Shown here piece after piece: positions 45,433-55,761 of a stretch of DNA of 64,000 nucleotides (positions within the stretch are counted from its first letter, which is position 1; each line of letters begins with the position of its first letter). The stretch covers positions 186,001-250,000 of the forward strand of contig NZ_BMCT01000004.1 in NCBI RefSeq assembly GCF_014635325.1. Reading direction: 5' to 3'. The position numbers were made by a program, and so were the translations under genes. The notes under the pieces were generated by a model. It was not told where the DNA came from and ran no database searches. It worked only from the letters and a program-made list of their open reading frames with translations. This stretch comes from Azorhizobium oxalatiphilum. GTDB lineage: Bacteria > Pseudomonadota > Alphaproteobacteria > Rhizobiales > Xanthobacteraceae.

Positions 45433-45858
45433 ATGTCCGTTGATGTGAAGTATTCCACCAAGGCCTCCGCCACCGGCGGCCGCGAGGGTCAGGCCCGTTC
45501 CGTGGACGGCGTGCTGGATGTGAAGCTTTCCACCCCGAAGGAGCTGGGCGGCGCGGGCGGCCCGGGCACCAATCCCGAACAATTGTTCGCCGCCGGCTAT
45601 TCCGCCTGCTTCCTCGGCGCCCTGAAGGTGGTGGCCGCGCAGGCCAAGGTGAAGGTGCCCGAGGATGCCACCGTGACCGCCACCGTGGGCATCGGCCCGC
45701 GCTCGGAAGGCGGCTTCGGCATCACCGCGTCGCTGGAAATCTCGCTGCCGGGCATCGACAAGGCGCAGGCGCAGGAGCTGGTGGAGAAGGCGCATCAGGT
45801 GTGCCCCTATTCCAACGCCACCCGCGGCAACGTGGATGTGGGCCTGACCGTCGCCTGA
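45433..45858 (+). CDS. ohr: Organic hydroperoxide resistance protein
   Basis: A 141-residue thiol peroxidase of the Ohr branch of the OsmC family, which reduces fatty-acid and other organic hydroperoxides in the cytoplasm. The two catalytic cysteines are in YSACFLGAL and [12 protein letters not shown], both as in true Ohr. The N-terminal segment with GGREGQARS and LSTPKELGG is also Ohr-like. The start MSVDVKYS is chosen over an upstream in-frame ATG at 45175 that would run through the promoter. A bidirectional terminator (45941-45970) follows. Confidence 0.95.
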   Translation: MSVDVKYSTKASATGGREGQARSVDGVLDVKLSTPKELGGAGGPGTNPEQLFAAGYSACFLGALKVVAAQAKVKVPEDATVTATVGIGPRSEGGFGITASLEISLPGIDKAQAQELVEKAHQVCPYSNATRGNVDVGLTVA

Positions 45859-45940
45859 GGCGCCGTCCTTCGCCGCCCCGGTCGCTTCAGGCGGCCGGGG
45901 CTGGCGCAGCAGGAGACGCCGGAACACCGCCCAACAAAAA

Positions 45941-45970
45941 CCCCGCCACGGCGCAGCCGGGCGGGGTCTT
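45941..45970. terminator. Bidirectional terminator
   Basis: CCCCGCC pairs with GGCGGGG (45941-45966), with AAAAA on the left and TCTTTT on the right. It serves the ohr gene and the convergent exported-protein gene. Confidence 0.75.
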
Positions 45971-45998
45971 TTGTGTGAGCCTGTCGCTCAGCGGCTGA

Positions 45999-46538
45999 TC
46001 ACCAGCCGGGACGGCAGTGCAGGTGGCCCCACGGGCCGCGCCAGCAGCCACCACCGTGCCAGTAGGGGCCGGGGCCGTACCACCAGTCGATGAACAGGCT
46101 GGCGTTGGTGCCGGAGACCGGCTTGTCCTGGCCGAGCACCTTGTAGGTGTAGGTCAGCGTGTCGCCGTTGAGCACCGGGTTGGTCAGCTCCACGGAGGCG
46201 ACCTGCGACTTGCCGTCCACCACCACGGTGAGCGTCGCGTTGGGCGGATCCTGCTGGAAGCTGTCCTTGCCCGAAGTCCAGAACTTCACGAAGTTCGCGG
46301 TCGGGGCATCGCCGGTCATGCGCTCGGGGCGATCGGCGAACATCACGGTCTGCGGGGCGATGCCCTTCAGGGTGATGGTCTTGTCGTCCACGCTCACACT
46401 GTCGGCCACCTGCACGAACAGCCAGTTGGCCGGTTTCATCTCTTCTGTATTGCCGGGCTTGGCCGGTGCCGTCTGGGCCTGAGCACCGCCGATGGCGCAA
46501 ACCACCGCCAGCAGCGCACCGTAAAAAGCGGATTTCAT
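45999..46538 (-). CDS. Exported protein of unknown function with Trp/Gly-rich end
   Basis: A 179-residue protein with a Sec signal peptide (MKSAFYGALLAVVCAIGGAQ, cleavage near AQA at residue 22). The mature part is a beta-rich domain (VQVADSVSVDDKTITLKGIA, then PNATLTVVVDGKSQVASVEL). It ends in a Trp/Gly/His-rich tail with WYGPGPYWHGGGCWRGPWG and one further cysteine, so the two tail cysteines could pair or bind metal. An ATG 16 codons upstream would bury the signal. I recognise no named family. It is probably periplasmic. Confidence 0.75.
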   Translation of the reverse strand: MKSAFYGALLAVVCAIGGAQAQTAPAKPGNTEEMKPANWLFVQVADSVSVDDKTITLKGIAPQTVMFADRPERMTGDAPTANFVKFWTSGKDSFQQDPPNATLTVVVDGKSQVASVELTNPVLNGDTLTYTYKVLGQDKPVSGTNASLFIDWWYGPGPYWHGGGCWRGPWGHLHCRPGW

Positions 46539-46763
46539 TGGAAGTCTCCAAAACGTCGCGTGGGTTTCAACCACGCGGCGCACCATAGCACTTTGCGTTT
46601 TATTGAATAGTGCTTGGAGGCTTCATGTCTGAAATTTAACAGAGATATTCTGTCTCTTTAGCGGACTTAACAAAGGTTAGAATAAAGATACAAAGTAAGG
46701 CATATGGTTTGAGGGCTTCCTGCGGATCGTTTGTCTACGAACAACCCGCAGGCCTCTGCCCAT

Positions 46764-47072
46764 TCAGCTGTCCAGAAGTCCCGCCAGCTTCAGCGCCACG
46801 CCCTGCGAGCCTTCCAGCCGCAGGCGGCCGGTGGAGAAAGCCAGCATGGGGCCGATGCGGCCCGTGATCAGCTTGTCCAGCGTGTCGGAGGAGAGCTTGA
46901 GCACGGCTTCAGCATCCGCCTTGCTCTCCTCGATATGCACCACGGGGCCGGTGGCATCGAGGAAGATGGAGGTGTCTGCGTCGGTGAGGTCGAAGCGCAC
47001 CGTGTGGTTGAGCGCGGCGAGCGCCCCGGCGCGGTCGGAGAGGGCGTCGATGAGGTCGGAAACGTCGGCCAT
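46764..47072 (-). CDS. SCP2 sterol-carrier domain protein
   Basis: A 102-residue SCP2-like domain protein (VRFDLTDADTSIFLDATGPV, then LDKLITGRIGPMLAFSTGRL). SCP2 folds bind lipids or fatty acyl-CoA in a hydrophobic tunnel. It lies 66 bases downstream of the acyl-CoA dehydrogenase gene on the same strand, so a role in carrying acyl-CoA for beta-oxidation is likely. The start MADVSDLID follows GGAG; an ATG 17 codons upstream is possible. Confidence 0.88.
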   Translation of the reverse strand: MADVSDLIDALSDRAGALAALNHTVRFDLTDADTSIFLDATGPVVHIEESKADAEAVLKLSSDTLDKLITGRIGPMLAFSTGRLRLEGSQGVALKLAGLLDS

Positions 47073-47138
47073 GGCAGGCTCCGCAGAAAGAAGAGCCGCG
47101 CCCGCAGAGGGGCGCGGCGGCAAAGAGAAGGGGCTGGA

Positions 47139-48929
<1,791 letters not shown>

Positions 48930-49029
48930 GGTCGTCTCCCTTTAAGGTTTTCTGATCCGTTGCCCGTGTTCTACGCCCCGTCGGGCGGGGTGGGGAAGGG
49001 GCCGGTGGAATGGCTGAATCCAAGAGCTT

Positions 49030-49176
49030 CGTCATGCCCGGGCTTGACCCGGGCATCCACGTCGGGCCGACAGTGGATGGCCCGCTTAGAAATCCGTTTC
49101 CTCACCGTTCGCTTTGGCATCCATGCGACCTCCCGGCGGAGGGACGTGGATGGCCGGATCAAGTCCGGCCATGACG
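49030..49176. repeat. Inverted pair of a 34-base palindromic element
   Basis: One copy (49030-49063) reads CGTCATG, an 8-base-stem core, then CATCCACGTC. A second copy lies on the opposite strand at 49143-49176. The ends are identical, while the stems differ by paired changes (CCGGG versus CCGGA types), so structure is conserved. They are 79 bases apart and could form a large cruciform. A further CTCCCCCGC/GCGGGAGAG-type hairpin lies near 49225-49250. The remainder of 48930-49401 shows no gene. Confidence 0.7.
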
Positions 49177-49401
49177 AGCGGAGAGGGATGTACGCCTGGC
49201 AACCGTTCCGCCTCTTCCCCCTCCCAACCCTCCCCCGCAAGCGGGAGAGGGAGCGCGTCGCGCGGGGCGGGGAGGGCGTCGCGAGAGCCGGGGCGTCCCT
49301 CCGAAATCAAGGGAGGCATGACGGGCGGAGCTTGCGCGCCCGCCATGCCTCCAGCCGCTGCTGCCCGCCCCCGGGTTGCGCAGCGGCCGGTCTCGCGCCC
49401 G

Positions 49402-51726
49402 TCAGTTGCGCAGCGAGCGTCCCGTCTCCAGCACGGACTCGATGCGCGCCAGCGTGGCGTTGGTGCGGATCAGCTTCATGAAGCCGGCCCGCTCCAGTTC
49501 CAGCACCTGCGCTTCCGTCACCGGCTGGATGTGGTCCGCCGGTCCCCCGGTCAGCACTTCCGCCAGAGCCGAGGCCACCACGAGGTCATGCTTGGTGGCG
49601 ATGCCGCGCTTGTGGAACCCTTCCGCCGCCATCTCCAGCGCCACGCGGCCCGAGGGGCCGGGCAGCGTCAGTTCCTTCGGCTGCGGCGGCACATAGTTTT
49701 CCGCCAGCGCGAGGGCCTTGGCCTTGGCGTCCGCCAACAGGCGGTCGCGGTTCATGGTGATGCCGTCGCTGTCGCGCAGGAACTTGTATTCCTTCGCCTC
49801 GGCGGCGGATTTCGACACGGTGGCGGTGCTCACCATCTCGAACACCTTGGAGGGCGCGGGCATCGGCCCCTTGGGCAGGGCCGGGTCGGTCTGCCAGCGG
49901 GTCAGCATCTCCTTGCAGCCGCCCCAGCCGGGCAGCACGCCGACGCCGCATTCAACAAGGCCGATATAGCTTTCCGCATAAGCCTGCACGGCATCCGAAT
50001 GCAGCAGGATCTCACAGCCGCCGCCCAGCGCCATGCCGGCAGGCGCCGACACCACGGGGAAGGGGGCGTATTTGAGCGCCTGATAAGCCTGCTGGCCGGC
50101 CGCCACCAGCTTCTCCACCTCGCCGAAGGCCGCGATGTTGCAGGCGAACAGCGCGAGGCCGAGATTGGCGCCCACGGAGAAGTTGGAGCCCTCGTTATAG
50201 ATGACGAGCGCCTTGTGCTTGTCCTTCACCAGCCGCGAAGCCTTGCCGAGCAGGCTGATGATGCCTTCGTCCAGCGAATTGGACTTGGAGGTGAACTCGA
50301 AGCACAGCACGCCGTCGCCCAGATCCCACACCGAGGCCGAGCCGTTCTTGAGCACCGGCTCGGAGACGAGCTTGATATCGGAGAGCAGCAGCACGCCCTC
50401 GGGCCGCACGATGTCGCGGTAGACGCCATCGCGGCCGAGATACTGCCGCTTGCCGTTCTCGACCCGGTAGAAGGTCTTGTCGTGGGCCAGCGCCAGGAAT
50501 TCCGGCACGGGCTCGCCCATGCCTTCCAGCGCCTTGATGAGGGTGGCCGCGCCGATGCGGTCGATCAGCTCGAACGGACCCCATTTCCAGTTGTAGCCGA
50601 GGCGCATGGCCTCATCGATGGCCACCACGTCATCCGCCGCTTCCGGCACCAGCCAGGCGGCATAGGACAGGGTGCGGGCCATGACGGAGAGCGCATAGCG
50701 CCCGGCCGGCGTCGGGGCGGTGAGCAGCGCGCTCACCTTCTTGGCCGCCGCTTCCACTTCCGGCAGGCGCGCCTTCTCCTCGCGGCGATAGGTGCCGTTG
50801 GTGAGGTCGATGGCTTCCTTCACCTTGCCGCCGCCGTCGCGGTTCAGCCGGTAGAAGCCGCCCTTGCCCTTGCGGCCGGTCAGCCCGCTCTCGATCATCT
50901 CGCCGATCAGCGGCAGGTCGCGCGTGCCCTTGTGGAACGGATCGTCCTTGGGCAAAGCGCGCTGGAGGCTGTTCAGCACGTGCGGCATCAGGTCGATGCC
51001 CACCAGATCCATCAGGCCGAACACGCCGGTCTTGGGAATGCCGAAGGGGCGGCCCATGACGCTGTCGGCTTCCTCCACCGTCAGGCCGAGGGCGAAGGCT
51101 TCACCCACGGCCAGCTGCATCCACTGGGTGCCGAGGCGGTTGGCGATGAAGCCGGGCGTGTCCTTGCAGTTCACCACCGTCTTGCCGAGCTTCACGTCGG
51201 CGAAGGTGCTGACGCGCTTGACGGTCGCCGGATCGGTGGCCGGGCCGGAGACGATTTCCAGCAGGCGCATGTAGCGCGGCGGATTGAAGAAATGGGTGAT
51301 CAGGAAGTCGCGGCCGAAGCCCTCCGACAGGCCGTCGATGAGTGCCGCCAGCGGGATGGTGGAGGTGTTGGAGGACACCGCCGTGCCGGGCTTGCGCACG
51401 GTGTCGATCTTTTTATAGAGCGCCTGCTTTACATCGAGGCGCTCCACCACCGCTTCCACGATCCAGTCGCAGTCGGCCAGCGCGTCGAGGTCGTCCTCCA
51501 CATTGCCGGTCTTCACCAGCTTGGCGGCGCGCTTGGACATGAAGGCGGCGGGTTCCGCCTTCAGGAGACGCTCCACCGCCTTCTCGGCGATGGCGCTGCG
51601 GTTGCTCGCGCCTTCCGGCACGATGTCGAGGAGGAGCACTTCCACCCCGGCATTGGCGATGTGGGCGGCAATGCCGGCACCCATGACGCCGGCGCCGATG
51701 ACGGCGGCCTTGCGGATCTCGCTCAT
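49402..51726 (-). CDS. fadN: Bifunctional 3-hydroxyacyl-CoA dehydrogenase/enoyl-CoA hydratase (FadN-type order)
   Basis: A 774-residue enzyme for the second and third steps of beta-oxidation. The NAD-binding dehydrogenase comes first (GAGVMGAGIAAHIANAGVEV), with the 3HCDH C-terminal domain at about 195-400. The enoyl-CoA hydratase/isomerase domain is at the C-terminal end (APAGMALGGGCEILLHSDA). This order is that of FadN, the reverse of FadB/FadJ. The start MSEIRKAAVIG is chosen over an ATG 21 codons upstream in Arg-rich sequence. It lies 14 bases after fadA and must share its transcript. Confidence 0.93.
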   Translation of the reverse strand: MSEIRKAAVIGAGVMGAGIAAHIANAGVEVLLLDIVPEGASNRSAIAEKAVERLLKAEPAAFMSKRAAKLVKTGNVEDDLDALADCDWIVEAVVERLDVKQALYKKIDTVRKPGTAVSSNTSTIPLAALIDGLSEGFGRDFLITHFFNPPRYMRLLEIVSGPATDPATVKRVSTFADVKLGKTVVNCKDTPGFIANRLGTQWMQLAVGEAFALGLTVEEADSVMGRPFGIPKTGVFGLMDLVGIDLMPHVLNSLQRALPKDDPFHKGTRDLPLIGEMIESGLTGRKGKGGFYRLNRDGGGKVKEAIDLTNGTYRREEKARLPEVEAAAKKVSALLTAPTPAGRYALSVMARTLSYAAWLVPEAADDVVAIDEAMRLGYNWKWGPFELIDRIGAATLIKALEGMGEPVPEFLALAHDKTFYRVENGKRQYLGRDGVYRDIVRPEGVLLLSDIKLVSEPVLKNGSASVWDLGDGVLCFEFTSKSNSLDEGIISLLGKASRLVKDKHKALVIYNEGSNFSVGANLGLALFACNIAAFGEVEKLVAAGQQAYQALKYAPFPVVSAPAGMALGGGCEILLHSDAVQAYAESYIGLVECGVGVLPGWGGCKEMLTRWQTDPALPKGPMPAPSKVFEMVSTATVSKSAAEAKEYKFLRDSDGITMNRDRLLADAKAKALALAENYVPPQPKELTLPGPSGRVALEMAAEGFHKRGIATKHDLVVASALAEVLTGGPADHIQPVTEAQVLELERAGFMKLIRTNATLARIESVLETGRSLRN

Positions 51727-51740
51727 GATGCTGCCTCCGC

Positions 51741-52886
51741 TCAGACGCGCTCGAGCACGGTGGCGATGCCCTGGCCGCCGCCGATGCACTGGGTGGCCAC
51801 CGCATAGCGGCCGCCCTCGCGCTTCAGCAGCGAGGCCGCCTTGCCGACGATGCGTGCGCCGGTGGCGCCCAGCGGATGGCCGAGCGCGATGGCGCCGCCG
51901 TCGATATTGAGCGTCTCGGGCTTCACGCCGAGGTCGCGGGCGCAGGCGATGGCCTGCGAGGCGAAGGCCTCGTTCAGCTCCACCACGCTCACGTCATCCA
52001 TGGCGATGCCGGCGCGGGAGAGCGCCTTGCGGGTGGCATCCACCGGGCCGATGCCCATGATCTCCGGCGCGCAGCCGGCCACCGCCACGCTGCGCAGGCG
52101 GGCCAGCACGTCGAGGCCGTGCTTGGAGGCATAGTCCTCCGAGCATACCAGAACAGCGGAAGCGCCATCGGTGAGCGGGGAGGAGGTGCCGGCCGTCACC
52201 GTGCCGTTCTGGTCGAAAGCGGGCTTGAGGGCGGCAAGGTCGGCCGTGGTGGTCTCGCCGCGGATGCAGCCGTCCAGCTCAATGGTCTTCCCGTTGACGC
52301 GGATGGGGACGATCTCGTCCTTCAGCCGCCCGTCCGCCTGCGCCTTGGCGGCCTTCTGCTGGCTGGCCACCGCAAAGGCTTCCTGATCGGCGCGGGTGAT
52401 CTGCCACTTGCTGGCGACATTCTCCGCCGTGTCGCCCATGCCCATGTAGGCGGCGGCGTTCTTGGCGTGGAGGGCCGGATTCGGCATGGGGTTGAAGCCG
52501 GTCATGGGCACGCGGCTCATGCTCTCGATGCCGGCGCAGATGAAGACGTCGCCGGCACCCAGCAGGATCTGGCCGGCGGCCATGTGGATGGCCTGCATGG
52601 AGGAGCCGCAGAAGCGGTTCACCGTGACGCCGGCCACCGACTGCGGCAGGTCCGCGATCATGCCGATGAGGCGGGCGATGTTGAAGCCCTGCTCGGCCTC
52701 GGGGAAGGCGCAGCCGACGATCAGGTCCTCGATGTCATCGGGGTTCACCTTGGTGCGGGCGATCAGTTCGCGCACCACCTGGGCGGCGATGTCGTCCGGG
52801 CGCACGCGGGCGAGATCGCCCTTCTTGGCCGGGGCGAAGGGGGAGCGGGCATAGCCCGCGATGACGACGTTGGATACGTTCGACAT
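51741..52886 (-). CDS. fadA: Acetyl-CoA acyltransferase (3-ketoacyl-CoA thiolase)
   Basis: A 381-residue thiolase that cleaves 3-ketoacyl-CoA in the last step of beta-oxidation. The nucleophile Cys is in NRFCGSSMQAIHMA, the His in ALGHPLGATGARI, and the second Cys in ATQCIGGGQG. The gene heads the fadA-fadN operon. Its 300-base upstream region contains an unusual tandem array of about 15-base repeats (53035-53092), and a MerR-type regulator gene lies just beyond on the same strand. Biosynthetic acetoacetyl-CoA thiolase is less likely given the coupled fadN gene. Confidence 0.94.
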   Translation of the reverse strand: MSNVSNVVIAGYARSPFAPAKKGDLARVRPDDIAAQVVRELIARTKVNPDDIEDLIVGCAFPEAEQGFNIARLIGMIADLPQSVAGVTVNRFCGSSMQAIHMAAGQILLGAGDVFICAGIESMSRVPMTGFNPMPNPALHAKNAAAYMGMGDTAENVASKWQITRADQEAFAVASQQKAAKAQADGRLKDEIVPIRVNGKTIELDGCIRGETTTADLAALKPAFDQNGTVTAGTSSPLTDGASAVLVCSEDYASKHGLDVLARLRSVAVAGCAPEIMGIGPVDATRKALSRAGIAMDDVSVVELNEAFASQAIACARDLGVKPETLNIDGGAIALGHPLGATGARIVGKAASLLKREGGRYAVATQCIGGGQGIATVLERV

Positions 52887-53034
52887 GGGCGCTCCTGAAA
52901 TTTCCTCGAGATGCCGGTTCAGATCCGCCGGATCTGGCGTGGCTCTTCGGTCTTGTTGCTGTTGATCTTTTGGCTGATGGTCTTGTCTGTCGGACTTGCA
53001 TGTGCGGCGTGCGAGTGCCGCTTCCCCTCGTTTT

Positions 53035-53092
53035 ACTCAAGTTCTTGATACTCAAGCTCTTGATACTCAAGAACGATACTCAAGCACGCGAT
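53035..53092. repeat. Tandem repeats in the fadA promoter region
   Basis: Four head-to-tail units start ACTCAAG and end GAT: ACTCAAGTTCTTGAT, ACTCAAGCTCTTGAT, a 13-base ACTCAAGAACGAT, and ACTCAAGCACGCGAT. The first two are near-palindromic. The array lies 150-205 bases upstream of fadA. It suggests several binding sites for a regulator, perhaps the MerR protein encoded next door. The gap 52887-53186 has no gene. Confidence 0.75.
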
Positions 53093-53109
53093 CCTGAAAC
53101 CCGTGCGAC

Positions 53110-53136
53110 GAAACGCATGACCTGAAACGCATGACC
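53110..53136. repeat. Second direct repeat in the fadA leader
   Basis: GAAACGCATGACC occurs twice with one base between (53110-53122 and 53124-53136), right after the ACTCAAG array. It may be a recent duplication or another operator. Confidence 0.6.
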
Positions 53137-53186
53137 CGGCCGCGCCGGGGCCGAAGCCCTTGGCGCGGGTTCGGATGATCCGCTGC

Positions 53187-53732
53187 TCAGCCCCGTGCCT
53201 TGCCGCCAGCCTTGCGCGGGGCGGGATCGACGTCCGCGTCCGCGAGGGCCAGAGCGGACAGGGTCTGCTCCTCGATGTCCTTCAGCTCGGCGATGCTTTC
53301 CTCCAGGGCGAGGCGCTGGTCTTCCAGCATCTCCAGCCGCGCGCGCACCTTGCCCAGCAGCAGGCGGATCTGCTCGGACTGGGTCGGATCCAGGTCGTAG
53401 AGGTCGAGATATTCCTTGATCTCGCGCAGCGAGAAGCCCAGCCGCTTGCCGCGCAGGATCAGCACCATGCGGGCGCGGTCGCGCTTGGTGTAGACGCGGA
53501 TGTTGCCGGCCCGGCGGGGCGAGATCAGCCCCTTGTCCTCATAGAAGCGGATGGTGCGCGGCGTGATGGCCAGATCACGGGCCAGCTCCGTCACCGAGAA
53601 GAAGGCGTCCGTGAGGGCGGACGGAGCCGTCTCGACCGGGGCGGTCTCGATCGGCGGGCGATCGGCTGGCGACCTGTCGGGTGGCGATCTGTCGAGGGCC
53701 GATCTGTCTGGGGCGGAATTCGTGGATGCCAT
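53187..53732 (-). CDS. MerR-family transcriptional regulator
   Basis: A 181-residue MerR-type regulator. After a low-complexity N-terminus with repeated Asp-Arg-Ser units (residues 8-25), the winged helix begins at FSVTELARDLAITPRTIRFY, followed by EDKGLISPRRAGNIRVY. A coiled-coil dimer helix lies at about 110-165 (LLLGKVRARLEMLEDQRLAL). There are no metal-binding cysteines, so it belongs to the LiuR/small-molecule branch, which in other proteobacteria controls acyl-CoA breakdown. It lies 300 bases upstream of fadA on the same strand and is the best candidate for the repeat array at 53035-53092. Confidence 0.9.
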   Translation of the reverse strand: MASTNSAPDRSALDRSPPDRSPADRPPIETAPVETAPSALTDAFFSVTELARDLAITPRTIRFYEDKGLISPRRAGNIRVYTKRDRARMVLILRGKRLGFSLREIKEYLDLYDLDPTQSEQIRLLLGKVRARLEMLEDQRLALEESIAELKDIEEQTLSALALADADVDPAPRKAGGKARG

Positions 53733-54207
53733 AGGTTGACCTATACGTCATCTGTCGGCTCTTAAGATACATGCTTTGACCGGCCCTTCAAGGGGCGGCG
53801 GTCGCCTTTGTTGCTATGCAAGCAATATTGCCAGCCAATATTCGTGGGGCCTTGCGACTCGGGCCTGCAATATTTGCTGCGTTGCGACATGAGTGTGCGA
53901 CCCAATGTTCCATCCATTGTTCCATGTCGCGGCCGTCAATGTATGAAACAATCCCTAAGTCGGCAGATGTGTTGCGGTTGCTGGATCCGGTTTGTTCGTG
54001 ATTAGTGTTGCATCCGGGTGACATCTGCGCATGTACTGTTGGAAATGTTCCATCTTTATGATGGGACACGTTGACGCCAATCGGCGGATAGGCATGCTGA
54101 TGACGTATAGGGCATCTGCTGAACCTTTTGGTGCGGTGCAACAATAAAAGATGCCCGGTTGGAAACGTCACAGGGGCGCCATTGGCGTCATAGGGGAGGG
54201 GCGGATC
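53733..54207. promoter_or_regulatory. Divergent promoter region of the MerR and fadL genes
   Basis: 475 bases, AT-rich in part. GCAATATTGC (53822-53831) is a perfect palindrome, and related AATATT cores recur at 53836 and 53869. TGTTCCAT occurs at about 53906 and 53917 and again near 54044. These are candidate operators for fatty-acid control. No gene is visible; the long minus-strand open frame across here is a shadow of fadL. Confidence 0.4.
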
Positions 54208-55566
54208 GTGTCTCAGGGTTCCCGTTCGCGGCGCGCGGCGCCGGTCAGTGTTCTTCCCGTTCTCGCCCGCCCGTTGGTGGCGGCTTCCTTGCTGGCGCTG
54301 GGTGCCAGCAGTGCCCTCGCCGGCGGCTTCGGTCTGCGCGAGCAGGGCGCCTATTACCAGGGCTCCTCCTTCGCCGGCGTGGCCGCAGGCGGCGCGGGCC
54401 TTGCCTCCATGTACTGGAACCCGGCCGCCACCAGCATGCTGCCCGGCATGCAGGTCGAGGCCAATGTCAGCTATGTGATGCCCCACGCCTCCGTGGACGT
54501 GAACAGCGCCACCGCCCCGCTGACCGGCGCAAACCTTGGCCGCATCGGGGTCGGCGACATCGTGGACGATGCCGCCTTGCCGGCCAGCTACGTGTCCTAT
54601 GGCTGGGATCGCATCGCGGTTGGCCTTGCCCTCAACGCCCCCTTCGGCCTCGTCACGGACGCCCCCTGCAACTGGTCGGGCCGCTATTACGGCTGCTACA
54701 GCCGCATCTATGACGTCAACGTGCAGGGCAGCCTCGCCTACAAGGTCAACGACTGGCTGACCATCGGCGGCGGCGTCTCCCTGAACTATATGGACGCCCG
54801 CCTGACCCAGGCCCAGATCATCGGCGTCGGCCTCTCCGGCCCCATCACCGGCAGCGGCGCCGTGGATGGCGACGACGTGGGCCTCGGCTTCAGCCTCGGC
54901 GCTTTGTTCACGCTGGCTCCGGGCACCACGGTCGGTATCGGCTACCGCTCCTTCGTGGACCTCAATCTCGATGGGCAGGTGACGGCCTACACGCCGTTCG
55001 GCACGCCGGCGGCCATGTTCCCGGCCCATGCCGGCCTCACCCTGCCGGATCAGGTGACGGGCAGCTTCCGCTCCCAGCTCAACCCGCAGTGGACGGTGAT
55101 GGGCACCGTCGAATGGACCAACTGGTCCACGGTGCAGCAGCTGATCGTGCTGCCCACCGGCACCTCGCCCTCGGTGCTGGACCTGAAGTGGCGGGACGGC
55201 TGGTTCTTCTCGGGTGGCGTGGAATATCAATGGGATCCGCGCCTCGCCCTGCGCGCCGGCCTCGGCTACGAGATCTCGCCCGTCACCGACGAGGTCCGCA
55301 CGCCGCGCCTGCCGGACTCCAATCGCACATGGCTGTCGGTGGGTGCCACCTACCAGTGGACGCCGCAGCTCTCCTTCGATCTCGCCTACACCCATATCTT
55401 CGGCGACAGCGGCACCATGAACCTCAGCCCGCTGGATCCGGCCAATGCCACCCGCGGCACGCTGACCGCCGAAGTGAACAATGCCTATGTGGACATCGTT
55501 TCCCTCGGCGTGCGCTATCGCTTCGACGCGCCCCAGCCCACGCAGACGGCCCTGATCGTCAAGTGA
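54208..55566 (+). CDS. fadL: FadL/OmpP1-family outer-membrane fatty-acid channel
   Basis: A 452-residue outer-membrane protein of the FadL/TodX family. The signal peptide ends near SSALAGG, and the mature N-terminus GFGLREQGAYYQGSSFAGVA with the hatch segment MYWNPAATSML matches the family. The barrel ends in an aromatic-rich final strand (VSLGVRYRFD) before a short tail. The GTG start is preceded by GGGGAGGG at seven bases; the ATG at 54151 would add an uncharacteristic leader. It takes up long-chain fatty acids or other hydrophobics and is followed by fadD on the same strand. Confidence 0.92.
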   Translation: MSQGSRSRRAAPVSVLPVLARPLVAASLLALGASSALAGGFGLREQGAYYQGSSFAGVAAGGAGLASMYWNPAATSMLPGMQVEANVSYVMPHASVDVNSATAPLTGANLGRIGVGDIVDDAALPASYVSYGWDRIAVGLALNAPFGLVTDAPCNWSGRYYGCYSRIYDVNVQGSLAYKVNDWLTIGGGVSLNYMDARLTQAQIIGVGLSGPITGSGAVDGDDVGLGFSLGALFTLAPGTTVGIGYRSFVDLNLDGQVTAYTPFGTPAAMFPAHAGLTLPDQVTGSFRSQLNPQWTVMGTVEWTNWSTVQQLIVLPTGTSPSVLDLKWRDGWFFSGGVEYQWDPRLALRAGLGYEISPVTDEVRTPRLPDSNRTWLSVGATYQWTPQLSFDLAYTHIFGDSGTMNLSPLDPANATRGTLTAEVNNAYVDIVSLGVRYRFDAPQPTQTALIVK

Positions 55567-55761
55567 GATTTCGCCAGCCGTTGCCCCCAGAAAAGGGGCG
55601 GGCTGGCGCTGTTCTCTTCCCGCCTTCTCAGGGTTACATTGCGTCATCCGCGGCCCCGGCTGCGGATGACGGTCAAAGCGGCGCCCAGAGGGGGCCAAGC
55701 CGCTACCCGCCGCCGCAGGCCGTGGGCAACCCGCCGTTCGAGCGGGAAGAGGGAGGACAGG

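Noticed and set aside
49114-51807. 897-codon plus-strand open frame over fadN
   Set aside because: It is a shadow of fadN; repetitive Ala/Arg/His composition and no motifs.
53035-53092. CRISPR-like array
   Set aside because: Units are 13-15 bases, head to tail without spacers, and there are no cas genes; they fit operators.
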